From NCBI GenBank assembly GCA_041674525.1, contig JBAYVN010000061.1:1-14280 (forward strand): DNA of 14,280 bases, written 5' to 3'. A model generated the notes under the pieces. The model was given only the letters and a program-made list of their open reading frames with translations, searched no databases and had not been told where the DNA came from. This stretch comes from SHYQ01 sp041674525. Its GTDB lineage: Bacteria > Chloroflexota > Dehalococcoidia > UBA2979. This document shows positions 1-6,495 of this stretch, piece by piece (position 1 is the first letter of the stretch; every line of letters begins with the position of its first letter). Made by a program: the position numbers and the translations under genes.

Positions 1-2
1 CC

Positions 3-311
3 GAGGCTCAGGTCTGCCGGCTGATGACGCTGCGCAGCATGTCGATCGTGGAGCACGAGGGGAAGTTCACGTACGAGGGCAGCGCCGAGAAGGTGTGGGC
101 TCCCGAGCACGGTGTGAAGGTCACGGAGACCATCGCGCAGCTCCTCGGACCGTACGCGCAGCTGCTCAATGGCGCCGAGGACGCCATCGAGAGCGGCCTG
201 TACGCGCACAACGTGATGGGCGCGTTCCAGTCCGGGATCAACCACGGCAGCACGCAGATCATGCGTGACCAGGTGGCGCTGCGAGGCCTCGGGCTGCCGC
301 GCAGCCGGTAG
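3..311 (+). CDS. Acyl-CoA dehydrogenase, C-terminal end (cut by window edge)
   Basis: The reading frame is open from the left edge, so the gene starts outside the window. The 102 visible residues look like the last helices of the acyl-CoA dehydrogenase C-terminal domain. The middle stretch SAEKVWAPEHG matches the family segment that usually reads like 'ASMAKLFGSE'. Near the end, STQIMRDQVALRGLGLPR corresponds to the common ending 'GTSEIQRNIIAERGLGLPR', the loop and helix that contact FAD and close the active site. The family catalyses FAD-dependent alpha,beta-dehydrogenation of acyl-CoA thioesters in the cytoplasm. The catalytic Glu and the substrate-defining region are not visible, so the exact substrate cannot be named. 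The ATG at 24 is internal to the family alignment and is not the true start. The TAG stop sits inside the first copy of a 16-bp tandem duplication. Confidence 0.8.
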   Translation, partial: EAQVCRLMTLRSMSIVEHEGKFTYEGSAEKVWAPEHGVKVTETIAQLLGPYAQLLNGAEDAIESGLYAHNVMGAFQSGINHGSTQIMRDQVALRGLGLPRSR

Positions 312-336
312 CCCGGAGACCCGGTAGCCCGGAGAC
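305..336. repeat. 16-bp perfect tandem duplication over a stop codon
   Basis: The unit CCGGTAGCCCGGAGAC occurs twice with no gap (305-320 and 321-336). The first copy contains the TAG stop (309-311) of the acyl-CoA dehydrogenase gene. The second copy carries the same TAG at 325-327, outside the coding region. Confidence 0.9.
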
Positions 337-373
337 AACGCCTCGTCCCGCCCCATCCCGGGACGATGCAGGC

Positions 374-425
374 GAGGACCGGAGCGAGACGCATGCGCTT
401 CTGCGCACGCATCGCTCCGGTCCTC
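374..425. terminator. Bidirectional hairpin terminator between convergent genes
   Basis: Perfect 14-bp inverted repeat: GAGGACCGGAGCGA at 374-387 pairs with TCGCTCCGGTCCTC at 412-425. After a small internal bulge the inner part continues (391-398 with 403-410, one mismatch) to a TTCT loop. It lies between the acyl-CoA dehydrogenase stop (311, +) and the VOC gene stop (432, -), where a shared terminator is expected. On the + strand a short T run (TTT at 431-433) follows six bases after the stem. On the - strand there is no clear T tract, so termination in that direction is inferred from the stem alone. Confidence 0.7.
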
Positions 426-431
426 GGTCGT

Positions 432-926
432 TTAGGACGTCGCCTCGATCGCGCGGTGGAGCGCCTGGATGTCGAGCTTCTTCATCTGGAGCATCGCCTC
501 GAACGCGCGCTCGGACTTCGCCCGGTCGGGGTCGTTCAGCAGTTCCTGCAGCGCCCGCGGGACCACCTGCCACGAGACGCCGAACCGGTCCTTCAGCCAG
601 CCGCACTGCTGTGCGCCGGGGTCGCCACCCTCGGACAGCCGATCCCAGTAGTAGTCCACCTCAGCCTGATCCGCGCAATCGACCTCGAGTGACAGCGCCT
701 CGTTGAAGGTGAAGTTGGGCCCGCCGTTCAGTGCGACGAGCGGTTGCCCGTTCAACTCGAACTCCACGGTCATGACCGACCCCGGCGGTTTGCCGTGGAT
801 CTCGCGCCCGGCATCGGGATACCGCGCGATCGCTCCCAGCCGGGAATCGCGGAAGATGCCGGTGTAGAAGCGCGCGGCCTCCTCGGCCTGCGTATCGAAC
901 CAGAGGTTCAAACGGATCTTGCCCAT
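432..926 (-). CDS. VOC superfamily protein, PhnB / 3-demethylubiquinone-9 3-methyltransferase-like
   Basis: A 164-residue protein with the pattern of the PF06983-type glyoxalase/VOC fold. It opens with a beta strand and helix (LNLWFDTQAEEAARFYTGIF, residues 6-25). Next come FELNGQPLVALNGGPNFTFNEALSLEV (56-82) and a helix with EVDYYWDRLSEGG (89-101). The hallmark CGWLKDRFGVSWQVVP follows at 108-123. The C-terminal helix is rich in Leu and Met. Despite the database name, most members are not proven methyltransferases. The fold commonly binds metal or small ligands, and the reaction here is unknown. The ATG at 926 is preceded by an unusual ribosome binding site made of GGAA repeats. It is convergent with the acyl-CoA dehydrogenase gene and separated by 86 bp from the next - strand gene upstream. 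Confidence 0.87.
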   Translation of the reverse strand: MGKIRLNLWFDTQAEEAARFYTGIFRDSRLGAIARYPDAGREIHGKPPGSVMTVEFELNGQPLVALNGGPNFTFNEALSLEVDCADQAEVDYYWDRLSEGGDPGAQQCGWLKDRFGVSWQVVPRALQELLNDPDRAKSERAFEAMLQMKKLDIQALHRAIEATS

Positions 927-928
927 CG

Positions 929-947
929 TTCCTTCCTTCCTTCCTTC
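929..947 (-). repeat. Tetranucleotide repeat (GGAA, four units) forming the ribosome binding site
   Basis: On the + strand TTCC is repeated four times plus a partial unit (929-947). Read on the - strand this is GGAAGGAAGGAAGGAA, ending two bases before the ATG of the VOC gene (926). It provides several overlapping Shine-Dalgarno-like registers (AAGGA) at different distances from the start codon. Confidence 0.8.
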
Positions 948-1012
948 GCATCAGCGCCGGCCCTGAGGACGACCGGCGCACGCCTGCAAACACGCGTCAG
1001 GAGCACGGTGCG

Positions 1013-1585
1013 TCAGCGCGGGTGGCGAGGCCACGGCAACCGGATCGGCAGGCCGAGCGCAAAGTGCTGATCGAGGAGGCTGCCCCCGGCGAAGCGCTCC
1101 GAGCGCATGACCGTGACGAACGCGCCCGGCACCAGCCCGTGCAGCGTCCGCATGAGCCGCGGCACCGAACGCCGGTGCACCAGCGTGAACGCCACCTCCA
1201 CTGACCCCGATCGTCCCGCGCCGGGCAGCCGCGTCACCCGGTAGCCCAGCTCTCTCAGCAGCGCGGAGGCCTCGCGCGTCGCGTCGATGTTGACGATCAG
1301 CACGATGCGGTAGCCCAGGGCGAGCGCCTCCTCCACACGGGCGCCGACGATGATCCCGATGGAGAAGCCCGCGGCGTACCCGGCGATCGCCAGCGGATTG
1401 GTCAGGTGTCCCACCACGAGGCCCATGGCCACCACGCCGAACGTGATCTCCAGGAAGCCGACGATGGCCCCCCGCGTGCTCATGCCCGATACGACGAAGA
1501 TCGTGCGCACCGTGCTCAGCGTCAGCTCGATGATCTTCGCCAGCAGGATCAGCGCGGGAATGCCGAACTCCGGCGGCACGCTCAC
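1013..1585 (-). CDS. UPF0316 family membrane protein (DUF5698 + DUF2179)
   Basis: About 190 residues. Three hydrophobic segments fill the first half (about 8-32, 39-59 and 64-83). The loop FLEITFGVVAMGLVVGHLTN (44-63) and GYAAGFSIGIIVGARVEEALALGY (69-92) are the signature of the UPF0316 family, whose first half is DUF5698. Residues 95-160 form the soluble DUF2179-like domain (VNIDATREASALLRELGYRVTRLPG, then a strand with VEVAFTLVHRR). It should sit in the inner membrane with a cytoplasmic C-terminus. The molecular function of the family is not established. The start is either GTG at 1585 or GTG at 1579. A GGGAG at 1588-1584 would serve the second, and no in-frame ATG exists close by. It lies 41 bp downstream of the glycosyltransferase gene on the same strand, so co-transcription is likely. 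Confidence 0.85.
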   Translation of the reverse strand: MSVPPEFGIPALILLAKIIELTLSTVRTIFVVSGMSTRGAIVGFLEITFGVVAMGLVVGHLTNPLAIAGYAAGFSIGIIVGARVEEALALGYRIVLIVNIDATREASALLRELGYRVTRLPGAGRSGSVEVAFTLVHRRSVPRLMRTLHGLVPGAFVTVMRSERFAGGSLLDQHFALGLPIRLPWPRHPR

Positions 1586-1626
1586 TCCCGCGCCCCGCGT
1601 CCGATCCCCGTGTCCACCCGGGCCGG

Positions 1627-2742
1627 CTAGGCCACGACCGCGGCGGCACGGGGGAGCGCCATGCTCTCCACGATCGAGTAGACGCGTCGCGTCCCGATCG
1701 CGGCGCGCTCCCACGTGAAGGCCGCGGCCCGCCGGGAGCCAGCGGCACGCAGGGCGTCCGCGCGCTCCGGGCTGTCGAGCAGCTGGCGAATCGCCGATGC
1801 CAGTTGTTCGGGGACCCGCGGGGACACCACGATCCCGGCATCTGCCACGATCTCCGGGAGCGAGCCGGCGCTGGAGACGATCACCGGCGAGCCGCACGCC
1901 ATGGCCTCCACCGCCGGGAACCCGAAGCCCTCGTAGAGCGACGGGAGCACTGTGCATGCGGCTCCGGAGTAGTACGCGGGAAGCGCGTCATCGTGCACGC
2001 GGTCGACGATGACGAAGGAGTCGCCCAGCCGGTGCTCCTGGACGAGGCGCTCCGTCACCGCGCGGAAGTCCGACTCGGTGCCGCCCGCGGCTCCGACCTT
2101 CACCAGGCGCAGATCCGGGTAGCGCCCGGAGGCCTTGAGCAGGGCGAACGCCTCGAACAGTCCGCCGAGGTTCTTTCGCGGGTGCTCAGAGCCCACGTAC
2201 AGGACGTACGGGAAGTCGAAGGGGCGCGCCTCGGTCCGGTGGAAGCGGCGGCGATCCACACCCTCGTACACCACGTGCACGCGAGACTCCGGGACGCCGA
2301 GGTGCTCGACGATATCGGCCTTCGTGGTGTTGGACACGGCGATGATCGCATCCGCGCGCCGGATGCCGGCGTAGTCGAGCGCGAGGTGGATGCGGTCGCT
2401 GAGGTTCGGGCGGTGAATGAACGGCCGCCGTCGCTGCAGATCGAAGTAGCGGATCAGATCATGCACCGTCACGATGTACGGGACGCGCATGAACAGGCCA
2501 TATCGCGCCAGGTGGTGGTTCGGGAAGTGCAGCGCCTCTCCCAGCCGCCTGAGCCGCCGCACGAAGCCGGCGTCGCTCCGCAGGGAGCGGAGGAGATCCA
2601 GGCTCGCCAGCGGCCGGTTGAACTCCCCTTCCACCCGCCGCGACTCATCGGTCGCGAGGACCGGGATCTCGGGGAGGCGCACGGCAAGCTCGCTGGCGTA
2701 TTGATCCATCGAGCCTCGCCCAACCGTGGTGACCAGGATCAT
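1627..2742 (-). CDS. Glycosyltransferase family 4 (GT-B fold, glycosyl transferases group 1)
   Basis: A 371-residue two-lobed GT-B enzyme. The N-terminal half contains VPYIVTVHDLIRYF (87-100) and the hinge DAIIAVSNTTKADIVEHLGV (131-150). VVYEGVD (157-163) is typical of the family. The C-terminal half has LYVGSEHPRKNLGGLFEAF (181-199), with the Lys used for nucleotide-sugar phosphate binding. The EX7E motif is EGFGFPAVE (271-279), followed by MACGSPVIVSSAGSLPEIVADAG. It should move a sugar from a nucleotide-sugar donor to an acceptor at the inner face of the membrane, for example in exopolysaccharide or lipid-linked glycan synthesis. Donor and acceptor cannot be read from the sequence. The ATG at 2742 has GGAGGG eight bases upstream. 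A further upstream in-frame ATG (2802) falls inside a terminator hairpin and is unlikely. Confidence 0.92.
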   Translation of the reverse strand: MILVTTVGRGSMDQYASELAVRLPEIPVLATDESRRVEGEFNRPLASLDLLRSLRSDAGFVRRLRRLGEALHFPNHHLARYGLFMRVPYIVTVHDLIRYFDLQRRRPFIHRPNLSDRIHLALDYAGIRRADAIIAVSNTTKADIVEHLGVPESRVHVVYEGVDRRRFHRTEARPFDFPYVLYVGSEHPRKNLGGLFEAFALLKASGRYPDLRLVKVGAAGGTESDFRAVTERLVQEHRLGDSFVIVDRVHDDALPAYYSGAACTVLPSLYEGFGFPAVEAMACGSPVIVSSAGSLPEIVADAGIVVSPRVPEQLASAIRQLLDSPERADALRAAGSRRAAAFTWERAAIGTRRVYSIVESMALPRAAAVVA

Positions 2743-2786
2743 GGTGAGTGCCCTCCATCGCCGGCGCTGCGCCGAAACATCGAAAT

Positions 2787-2820
2787 CAGGCGCCGCCGGC
2801 ATGGTGGCCGGCGGCGCCTG
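2787..2820 (-). terminator. Strong hairpin terminator after the 75-residue protein gene
   Basis: Perfect 14-bp stem, CAGGCGCCGCCGGC at 2787-2800 and its complement at 2807-2820, with a 6-base loop. On the - strand it begins 22 bases after the stop of the gene at 2842-3069 and is followed by the T-rich ATTTCGATGTTT. It separates that gene from the glycosyltransferase gene, which therefore probably has its own promoter in the 45 bp between stem and start. Confidence 0.75.
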
Positions 2821-2841
2821 CTGCTCGAGCGAAGTCCCTCG

Positions 2842-3069
2842 CTAGCCGGCGCGCCGAGGCTGCCCCGGCTCGTCCGGCTGCTGATCTTCGCGCCGGCCCG
2901 CGCGGTCGCCCTGGTCCATCCGGGGGCGCATCTCCGCCTGTTGCTCCCGGTCGTTCATGTCCGGGTCGTCGGTTTCCGGATCCCCGATCTGAGGCAGCGG
3001 ATCCTGGATGTCCCGCTCGCGCTGGTCGTCCGGCTCACGGCGTTCATCGCGGTCGCGTCGGTCCGTCAT
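2842..3069 (-). CDS. Small, extremely hydrophilic hypothetical protein (75 aa)
   Basis: I recognise no family. The ATG at 3069 is preceded by AGGAG six bases upstream, and a near-ideal terminator follows the stop, which argues for a real gene. The protein has almost no large hydrophobic residues. It is dominated by Asp, Arg, Glu, Gln and Pro, beginning MTDRRDRDERREPDDQRERD. Charged residues alternate in sign, and the middle is acidic (GDPETDDPDMNDRE). No signal peptide, membrane helix or Cys is present. This composition predicts an intrinsically disordered, soluble protein. Similar hydrophilin-like compositions are found in desiccation and osmotic-stress proteins, but that link is inference. 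A longer in-frame extension upstream (to 3681) is antisense to the 159-residue gene region in part and lacks a comparable ribosome binding site. Confidence 0.7.
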   Translation of the reverse strand: MTDRRDRDERREPDDQRERDIQDPLPQIGDPETDDPDMNDREQQAEMRPRMDQGDRAGRREDQQPDEPGQPRRAG

Positions 3070-3265
3070 CACTCGCTCCTGTCGGTGGGCCGTCGCTCCG
3101 AGGCACTGGCCCGTACATGGCCCTGCGTGTCCGAGCCTTGCTGAGGATGCCGTCGGCGCGCTCGCCCTCGGGTATCCCGCGGCGGCGGACTCGTTGCAGA
3201 CGGCTTGCGCGAAGGCCGAGGGGCAGTGCACCGGTCGAGTGAGCGATGGGGGATCGGCGCTGCCG

Positions 3266-3745
3266 CTACTCGCCCCCGAGTTCGCGGAGCGGCGCGGGGA
3301 GCTCCGCCGAAGTCCATGACACACGCACGATCGAGCCTCCCGGCTCGATCTCCTGGACGACGATGGGATACTGCTCGTTCGCCGATTCAATGAGCAGGAA
3401 GGCCCGCTCGCCGGGCACGAGTTGCGGCCCGTCCGCCGGCACGAACGACTCGAGCTGTGCGAGGAAGCGCGGCTCGCCGGCACGTGAATCTGGCTCGCCC
3501 TGCAACATGAGGTGGCCGCGACCGCGCAGCCGCTGCTCATCCACATCGAGGATCTGCACCCAGCCAGCATCGCCTCGGGCCACCTGTACCGGGTCGTGCA
3601 CATCGCGGGTCCTTTGGTCGGCGCGCGCCGCCCTGCCGATGATGCTCCGCGCGAAGACGCGCACGGCCCTTGCGATCGCAAATCGCGTGTGGGGCTCCAC
3701 CTGGACGCTGTCGGATATGACGCTGTCGGAAATGAGGACCACCAC
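3266..3745 (-). CDS. Hypothetical protein (159 aa), GTG start
   Basis: No family recognised. The start is GTG at 3745, with AGGAGG five bases upstream, one of the best ribosome binding sites in the window. This supports a real gene. The protein is soluble and mixed in charge, with no signal peptide or membrane segment. It begins MVVLISDSVISDSVQVEPHT. Its likely secondary structure is a helix (RFAIARAVRVFARSIIGRA, 21-39), a strand (GWVQILDVDEQ, 61-71), and two C-terminal strand regions (ERAFLLIESANEQYPIVVQEIEP around 113-135, then SIVRVSWTSAELP). The two SDSV units at 7-14 come from a 15-bp tandem duplication in the DNA (3704-3718 and 3719-3733). It lies 196 bp upstream of the 75-residue gene on the same strand. 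The two could share a transcript, but the spacing is too wide to be sure. Confidence 0.6.
   Translation of the reverse strand: MVVLISDSVISDSVQVEPHTRFAIARAVRVFARSIIGRAARADQRTRDVHDPVQVARGDAGWVQILDVDEQRLRGRGHLMLQGEPDSRAGEPRFLAQLESFVPADGPQLVPGERAFLLIESANEQYPIVVQEIEPGGSIVRVSWTSAELPAPLRELGGE
3704..3733. repeat. 15-bp imperfect tandem duplication inside a coding region
   Basis: GACGCTGTCGGATAT (3704-3718) is followed directly by GACGCTGTCGGAAAT (3719-3733), one mismatch. It lies in the start of the 159-residue gene and keeps its frame, producing the repeated SDSV residues. Confidence 0.85.
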
Positions 3746-4177
3746 GTGGGCCTCCTCCCAGTTCCTCGTTCAGCCGCTCAGGACCACAGGTTGCCGTCCG
3801 GGGCCTCGCAGAATCGTTGCATTCCGTCCGCTCGGCGTCGTGAATTCATCCTTCCCACGCGCGAGGTCGCCAGCGCGCGCGTGAAAGCGCGACGGAGGCT
3901 CGCCTGCGGGTGTCGTCGGGGCGACGTGATCCGGCTTTCGGCGTGCCTGTTCAGGGAGGCGCGCGAGTCCTCGGCACCAGCGTCTGCGGAGTCTCCGGAC
4001 CCGGGGCATCGTGTCCTGGAACCGGAGCCTGCCTCGCCTCGCGCGGGCTCGCGTCGATCCGCTGCCGCGATCGCCGCGTTTTTGTTGCGGTTTCTATACC
4101 TTCGGGCAAGCGACGCGCGGCGTCCGGTGCTAGGGTGACGCACCAAGGCAACCCTTTCGCTGTCGAAAGCAGCACCC
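3746..4177. other. 432-bp region without a convincing gene; upstream region of two divergent units
   Basis: It lies between the start of the 159-residue gene (-) and the start of the seven-helix kinase (+), so both promoters should be here. The + strand side contains the only AT-rich patch, around 4079-4102 (TTTTTGTTGC, then TATACC at 4097-4102). A GCTAGGGTGA element lies at 4131-4140. Neither pairs with a good -35 at 16-18 bp, so I do not call a precise promoter. On the - strand a tiny open frame (3778-3849, 23 codons) ends 32 bases before the GTG at 3745. Longer open frames crossing the region show no family resemblance and look like high-GC noise. Confidence 0.5.
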
Positions 4178-6040
4178 GTGACGGCTGCGGAACTTCTGCA
4201 CTCAGCTTCCGACGCTGCGTTCTTCGTGATCTTCGCGATCGTGCTTGCTCGCGCGCTTCGGCACCCCGAGCCCGCCGTGATCGACACGGTGGTCTTCTTC
4301 GGCGCGGTCGTGTTTCTCGTGGCCACCGGCGTGGCACAGCTGTTCGTGACGCCGCAGGGACAGGGGGCGATCGTGCTCAGCGTCGTGCGGGGCACCGTGG
4401 CGCTCTCACTGCCCTACCTGCTGTTGCGCCTCGTCGATGACTTCGCGCTCGTCCCACTGGTGGTGAGGTCGCTCGCGATCGCGGGCGGGGTGATGGGCAT
4501 CGCCTCCCTGGTGGTGTTCCCGCCGCCGTACTCAGTTCCGCACGTCCTGCTGCTCGTCGCCTACTTCGTCGTGCTGCAGAGCTACAACACGGTGCGTTTC
4601 ATCGGGGCCGTCGGAGCGCACGTGGGCGTGACGCGCGCGCGCATGCGGGCGGCCGCGTGGGGGAGCGGCTGTCTCGCGCTGGCGCTGCTGTTCGCGGGCG
4701 CGGCGGCGGCTGCTCCGGCATGGCAGGGGCTGTGGACGAACCTGGTTGCGGTGGGGGGGGCCGGGTGCGGCCTGGGCTACTTTCTGGCGTTCGCGCCGCC
4801 GCGTTCGTTCCTGCGGTACTGGGAAGCTCCGGCGATCCGCGACTTCCTGGCGAGCATGGTGCGCCTCCCCGCGCAGGACCCCATTCTCCGCATCGAGGAG
4901 GTCGTGGAGCGCGCCACGGCCGCGGCCATGGGCGCACCGAATGTGCTGATGATGCTGTGGGACGAGGAGCGGCAGCGCCTGGTGGCGCCTCGCCTCGCCG
5001 AGGACGACGCGCAGCGAGCGCCGCAACCCGAGTTGACCGTGGCGTCCCGGGTGTTCCGGGACCGCCGCCCGCTGGCGGTGCTCGACACGATCGCGAGCGA
5101 TCCCGCCAACGCCGAGGTCTACCGGCGACTCGGCGCCACCGCCGTGCTGGCAGCCCCGATCATGGTGGACTCCGGCGACCGGTGCTACGGCGTGCTGTCC
5201 GCGTTTGCCGACCGTGCATCCGTCTTCTCGGCCGACGAACTCCCGCTGCTCTCGCTGCTGGCGCGCCACCTGGGCGGGTTCCTGCAGCGGCGCGAGTTCG
5301 TGATGAACATGCGTGACCTGGAAGCCCGCGAGACCGCGACGCGCATGAAGGACGAGTTCCTTTCCGCGGCCGCGCACGACCTGCGCACGCCGCTGACGGT
5401 GGTGCTGGGCCTGGCGCAGCTCCTGCAGCGCCACCTCCGCACGCGCCCGGAGGCCATCGAGGCCAACCTGGAGGAAGCCGAGCGGCTCACGGAGGCTGCG
5501 CAGCGCATGTGGCGCATGACGGACGAGGTGCTGGACGCCTCGCGATTGGAGGCGGGCGAATTCACCGGCGAGCGCCGGCGCACCGATCTCGTTGTGCTGG
5601 CGCGGGACGTGGTGTCCACCATCCCGTCGCCACGCCACCGGCTGGAGGTGGACGGCGTCCGCGTTGAGGCGGAGGTGGATGCGGACGCGATGCGCCACGT
5701 GTTCCAGAACCTGGTGGACAACGCGGTGAAGTTCAGCCCGGCGGGCGGGGAGGTCCGCGTCGCGCTGCGAAGCGTCGCGGATGAGGTAGAGGTCCGCGTC
5801 ACCGACCGGGGCATCGGGGTGCCGCCACACGACCTCCAGCACCTGTTCGATCGCTTCTACCGAGGCGGGGAGGTGGGGCGTCGAGGGTTCGGAGGCATGG
5901 GGATCGGGCTCTTCCTGTGCAAGCGCATCGTGGAGGAGCATGGCGGGCGCATCTGGGCGGAGAGCCGCCTGGGGACCGGCAGCGAGTTCGTCCTGCGCCT
6001 ACCGACGGGCGTCACCGACAACGGCGGTGCCGCGGGATGA
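4178..6040 (+). CDS. Membrane sensor histidine kinase (7TM-GAF-HisKA-HATPase)
   Basis: A 620-residue sensor kinase. About seven hydrophobic helices fill residues 13-206 (roughly 13-27, 35-56, 64-84, 93-115, 120-137, 159-180 and 186-206). A GAF domain follows at about 232-375, with AAPIMVDSGDRCYGVLSAF at 325-343 near its end. HisKA runs 385-460, with the phosphoacceptor His400 in FLSAAAHDLRTPLTVVLG. The ATP-binding domain has the N box NLVDNAVKFS (511-520), G1 DRGIG (543-547), F box FDRFYRG (557-563) and G2 GGMGIGL (572-578). All catalytic motifs are intact. It should autophosphorylate on His400 and pass the phosphoryl group to a receiver, most simply that of the gene it overlaps. The signal is unknown. 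The start is GTG with a weak ribosome binding site. It is chosen because a later start would remove the first helix. Confidence 0.9.
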   Translation: MTAAELLHSASDAAFFVIFAIVLARALRHPEPAVIDTVVFFGAVVFLVATGVAQLFVTPQGQGAIVLSVVRGTVALSLPYLLLRLVDDFALVPLVVRSLAIAGGVMGIASLVVFPPPYSVPHVLLLVAYFVVLQSYNTVRFIGAVGAHVGVTRARMRAAAWGSGCLALALLFAGAAAAAPAWQGLWTNLVAVGGAGCGLGYFLAFAPPRSFLRYWEAPAIRDFLASMVRLPAQDPILRIEEVVERATAAAMGAPNVLMMLWDEERQRLVAPRLAEDDAQRAPQPELTVASRVFRDRRPLAVLDTIASDPANAEVYRRLGATAVLAAPIMVDSGDRCYGVLSAFADRASVFSADELPLLSLLARHLGGFLQRREFVMNMRDLEARETATRMKDEFLSAAAHDLRTPLTVVLGLAQLLQRHLRTRPEAIEANLEEAERLTEAAQRMWRMTDEVLDASRLEAGEFTGERRRTDLVVLARDVVSTIPSPRHRLEVDGVRVEAEVDADAMRHVFQNLVDNAVKFSPAGGEVRVALRSVADEVEVRVTDRGIGVPPHDLQHLFDRFYRGGEVGRRGFGGMGIGLFLCKRIVEEHGGRIWAESRLGTGSEFVLRLPTGVTDNGGAAG

Positions 6041-6480
6041 CGGGCGAGCGCATCCTGGTCGTTGAAGATGAGCCCGCGATCCTCAACCTGGTCCGCGAGG
6101 TGCTCGCCGAGGAGGGCTACGAGGTCACCCACGCGACCAACGGTGCCGATGCTCTGCAGGCGATCGCCGTGGGAGCAACCTTCGATCTAGTGGTGCTCGA
6201 CATGTGGATGCCGGTCGTGAACGGGTGGCAGTTCGCGGCCGCGCTCACGGAGCGCGGCCTGCGCGTGCCGCTGCTGGTGATGACGGCCGCCAGCTCGCAT
6301 GCCCCCGCCTACGCGCGCGACATCGGCGCGATCGGGTTCATCGGCAAGCCGTTCGACGTGGACCAGCTCGTGCTCGCGGTGCGGAACGCGGTCGAGGCCG
6401 ACGGTCACGTCGACGGCCTCGACCGGCCGTCCGCCGACCGCGGCGGCCCCGACCCGGATTTCGGCGCAGCGCCCGCGTAG
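6037..6480 (+). CDS. Single-domain response regulator (receiver only)
   Basis: A 147-residue CheY-like receiver. The acidic pair is Glu10-Asp11 (VVEDEP), the phosphoacceptor is Asp55 (LVVLDMWMP), the switch residue is Thr83 (LVMTAAS) and the conserved Lys is Lys104 (IGKPF). The receiver ends near residue 121. The remaining 26 residues are polar and rich in Asp, Gly and Pro, with no output domain. The ATG overlaps the kinase stop codon in an ATGA arrangement, so translation is coupled and the two proteins are almost certainly partners. With no DNA-binding or enzymatic domain it must act by protein contact or as a phosphorelay intermediate. The frame is open further upstream, but that part lies inside the kinase gene. 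The stop is only 15 bp from the convergent AmaP-like gene. Confidence 0.93.
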   Translation: MTGERILVVEDEPAILNLVREVLAEEGYEVTHATNGADALQAIAVGATFDLVVLDMWMPVVNGWQFAAALTERGLRVPLLVMTAASSHAPAYARDIGAIGFIGKPFDVDQLVLAVRNAVEADGHVDGLDRPSADRGGPDPDFGAAPA

Positions 6481-6495
6481 ACAGCCGGCCGGGCG

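Noticed and set aside
1804..3144. + strand open frame (446 codons) opposite the glycosyltransferase and the 75-residue gene
   Set aside because: It runs across a terminator hairpin and two genes with good start signals on the - strand, and shows no domain.
3329..3350. Perfect 9-bp stem with a 4-base loop (GATCGAGCC and its complement)
   Set aside because: It lies within the coding part of the 159-residue gene, about 60 bases before the stop, and has no T tract. I regard it as coincidental.
4532..5941. Long - strand open frame (469 codons) antisense to the 7TM-GAF kinase
   Set aside because: No recognisable domain, biased towards Arg, His and Gln; it is the shadow of the kinase, whose motifs are all intact.
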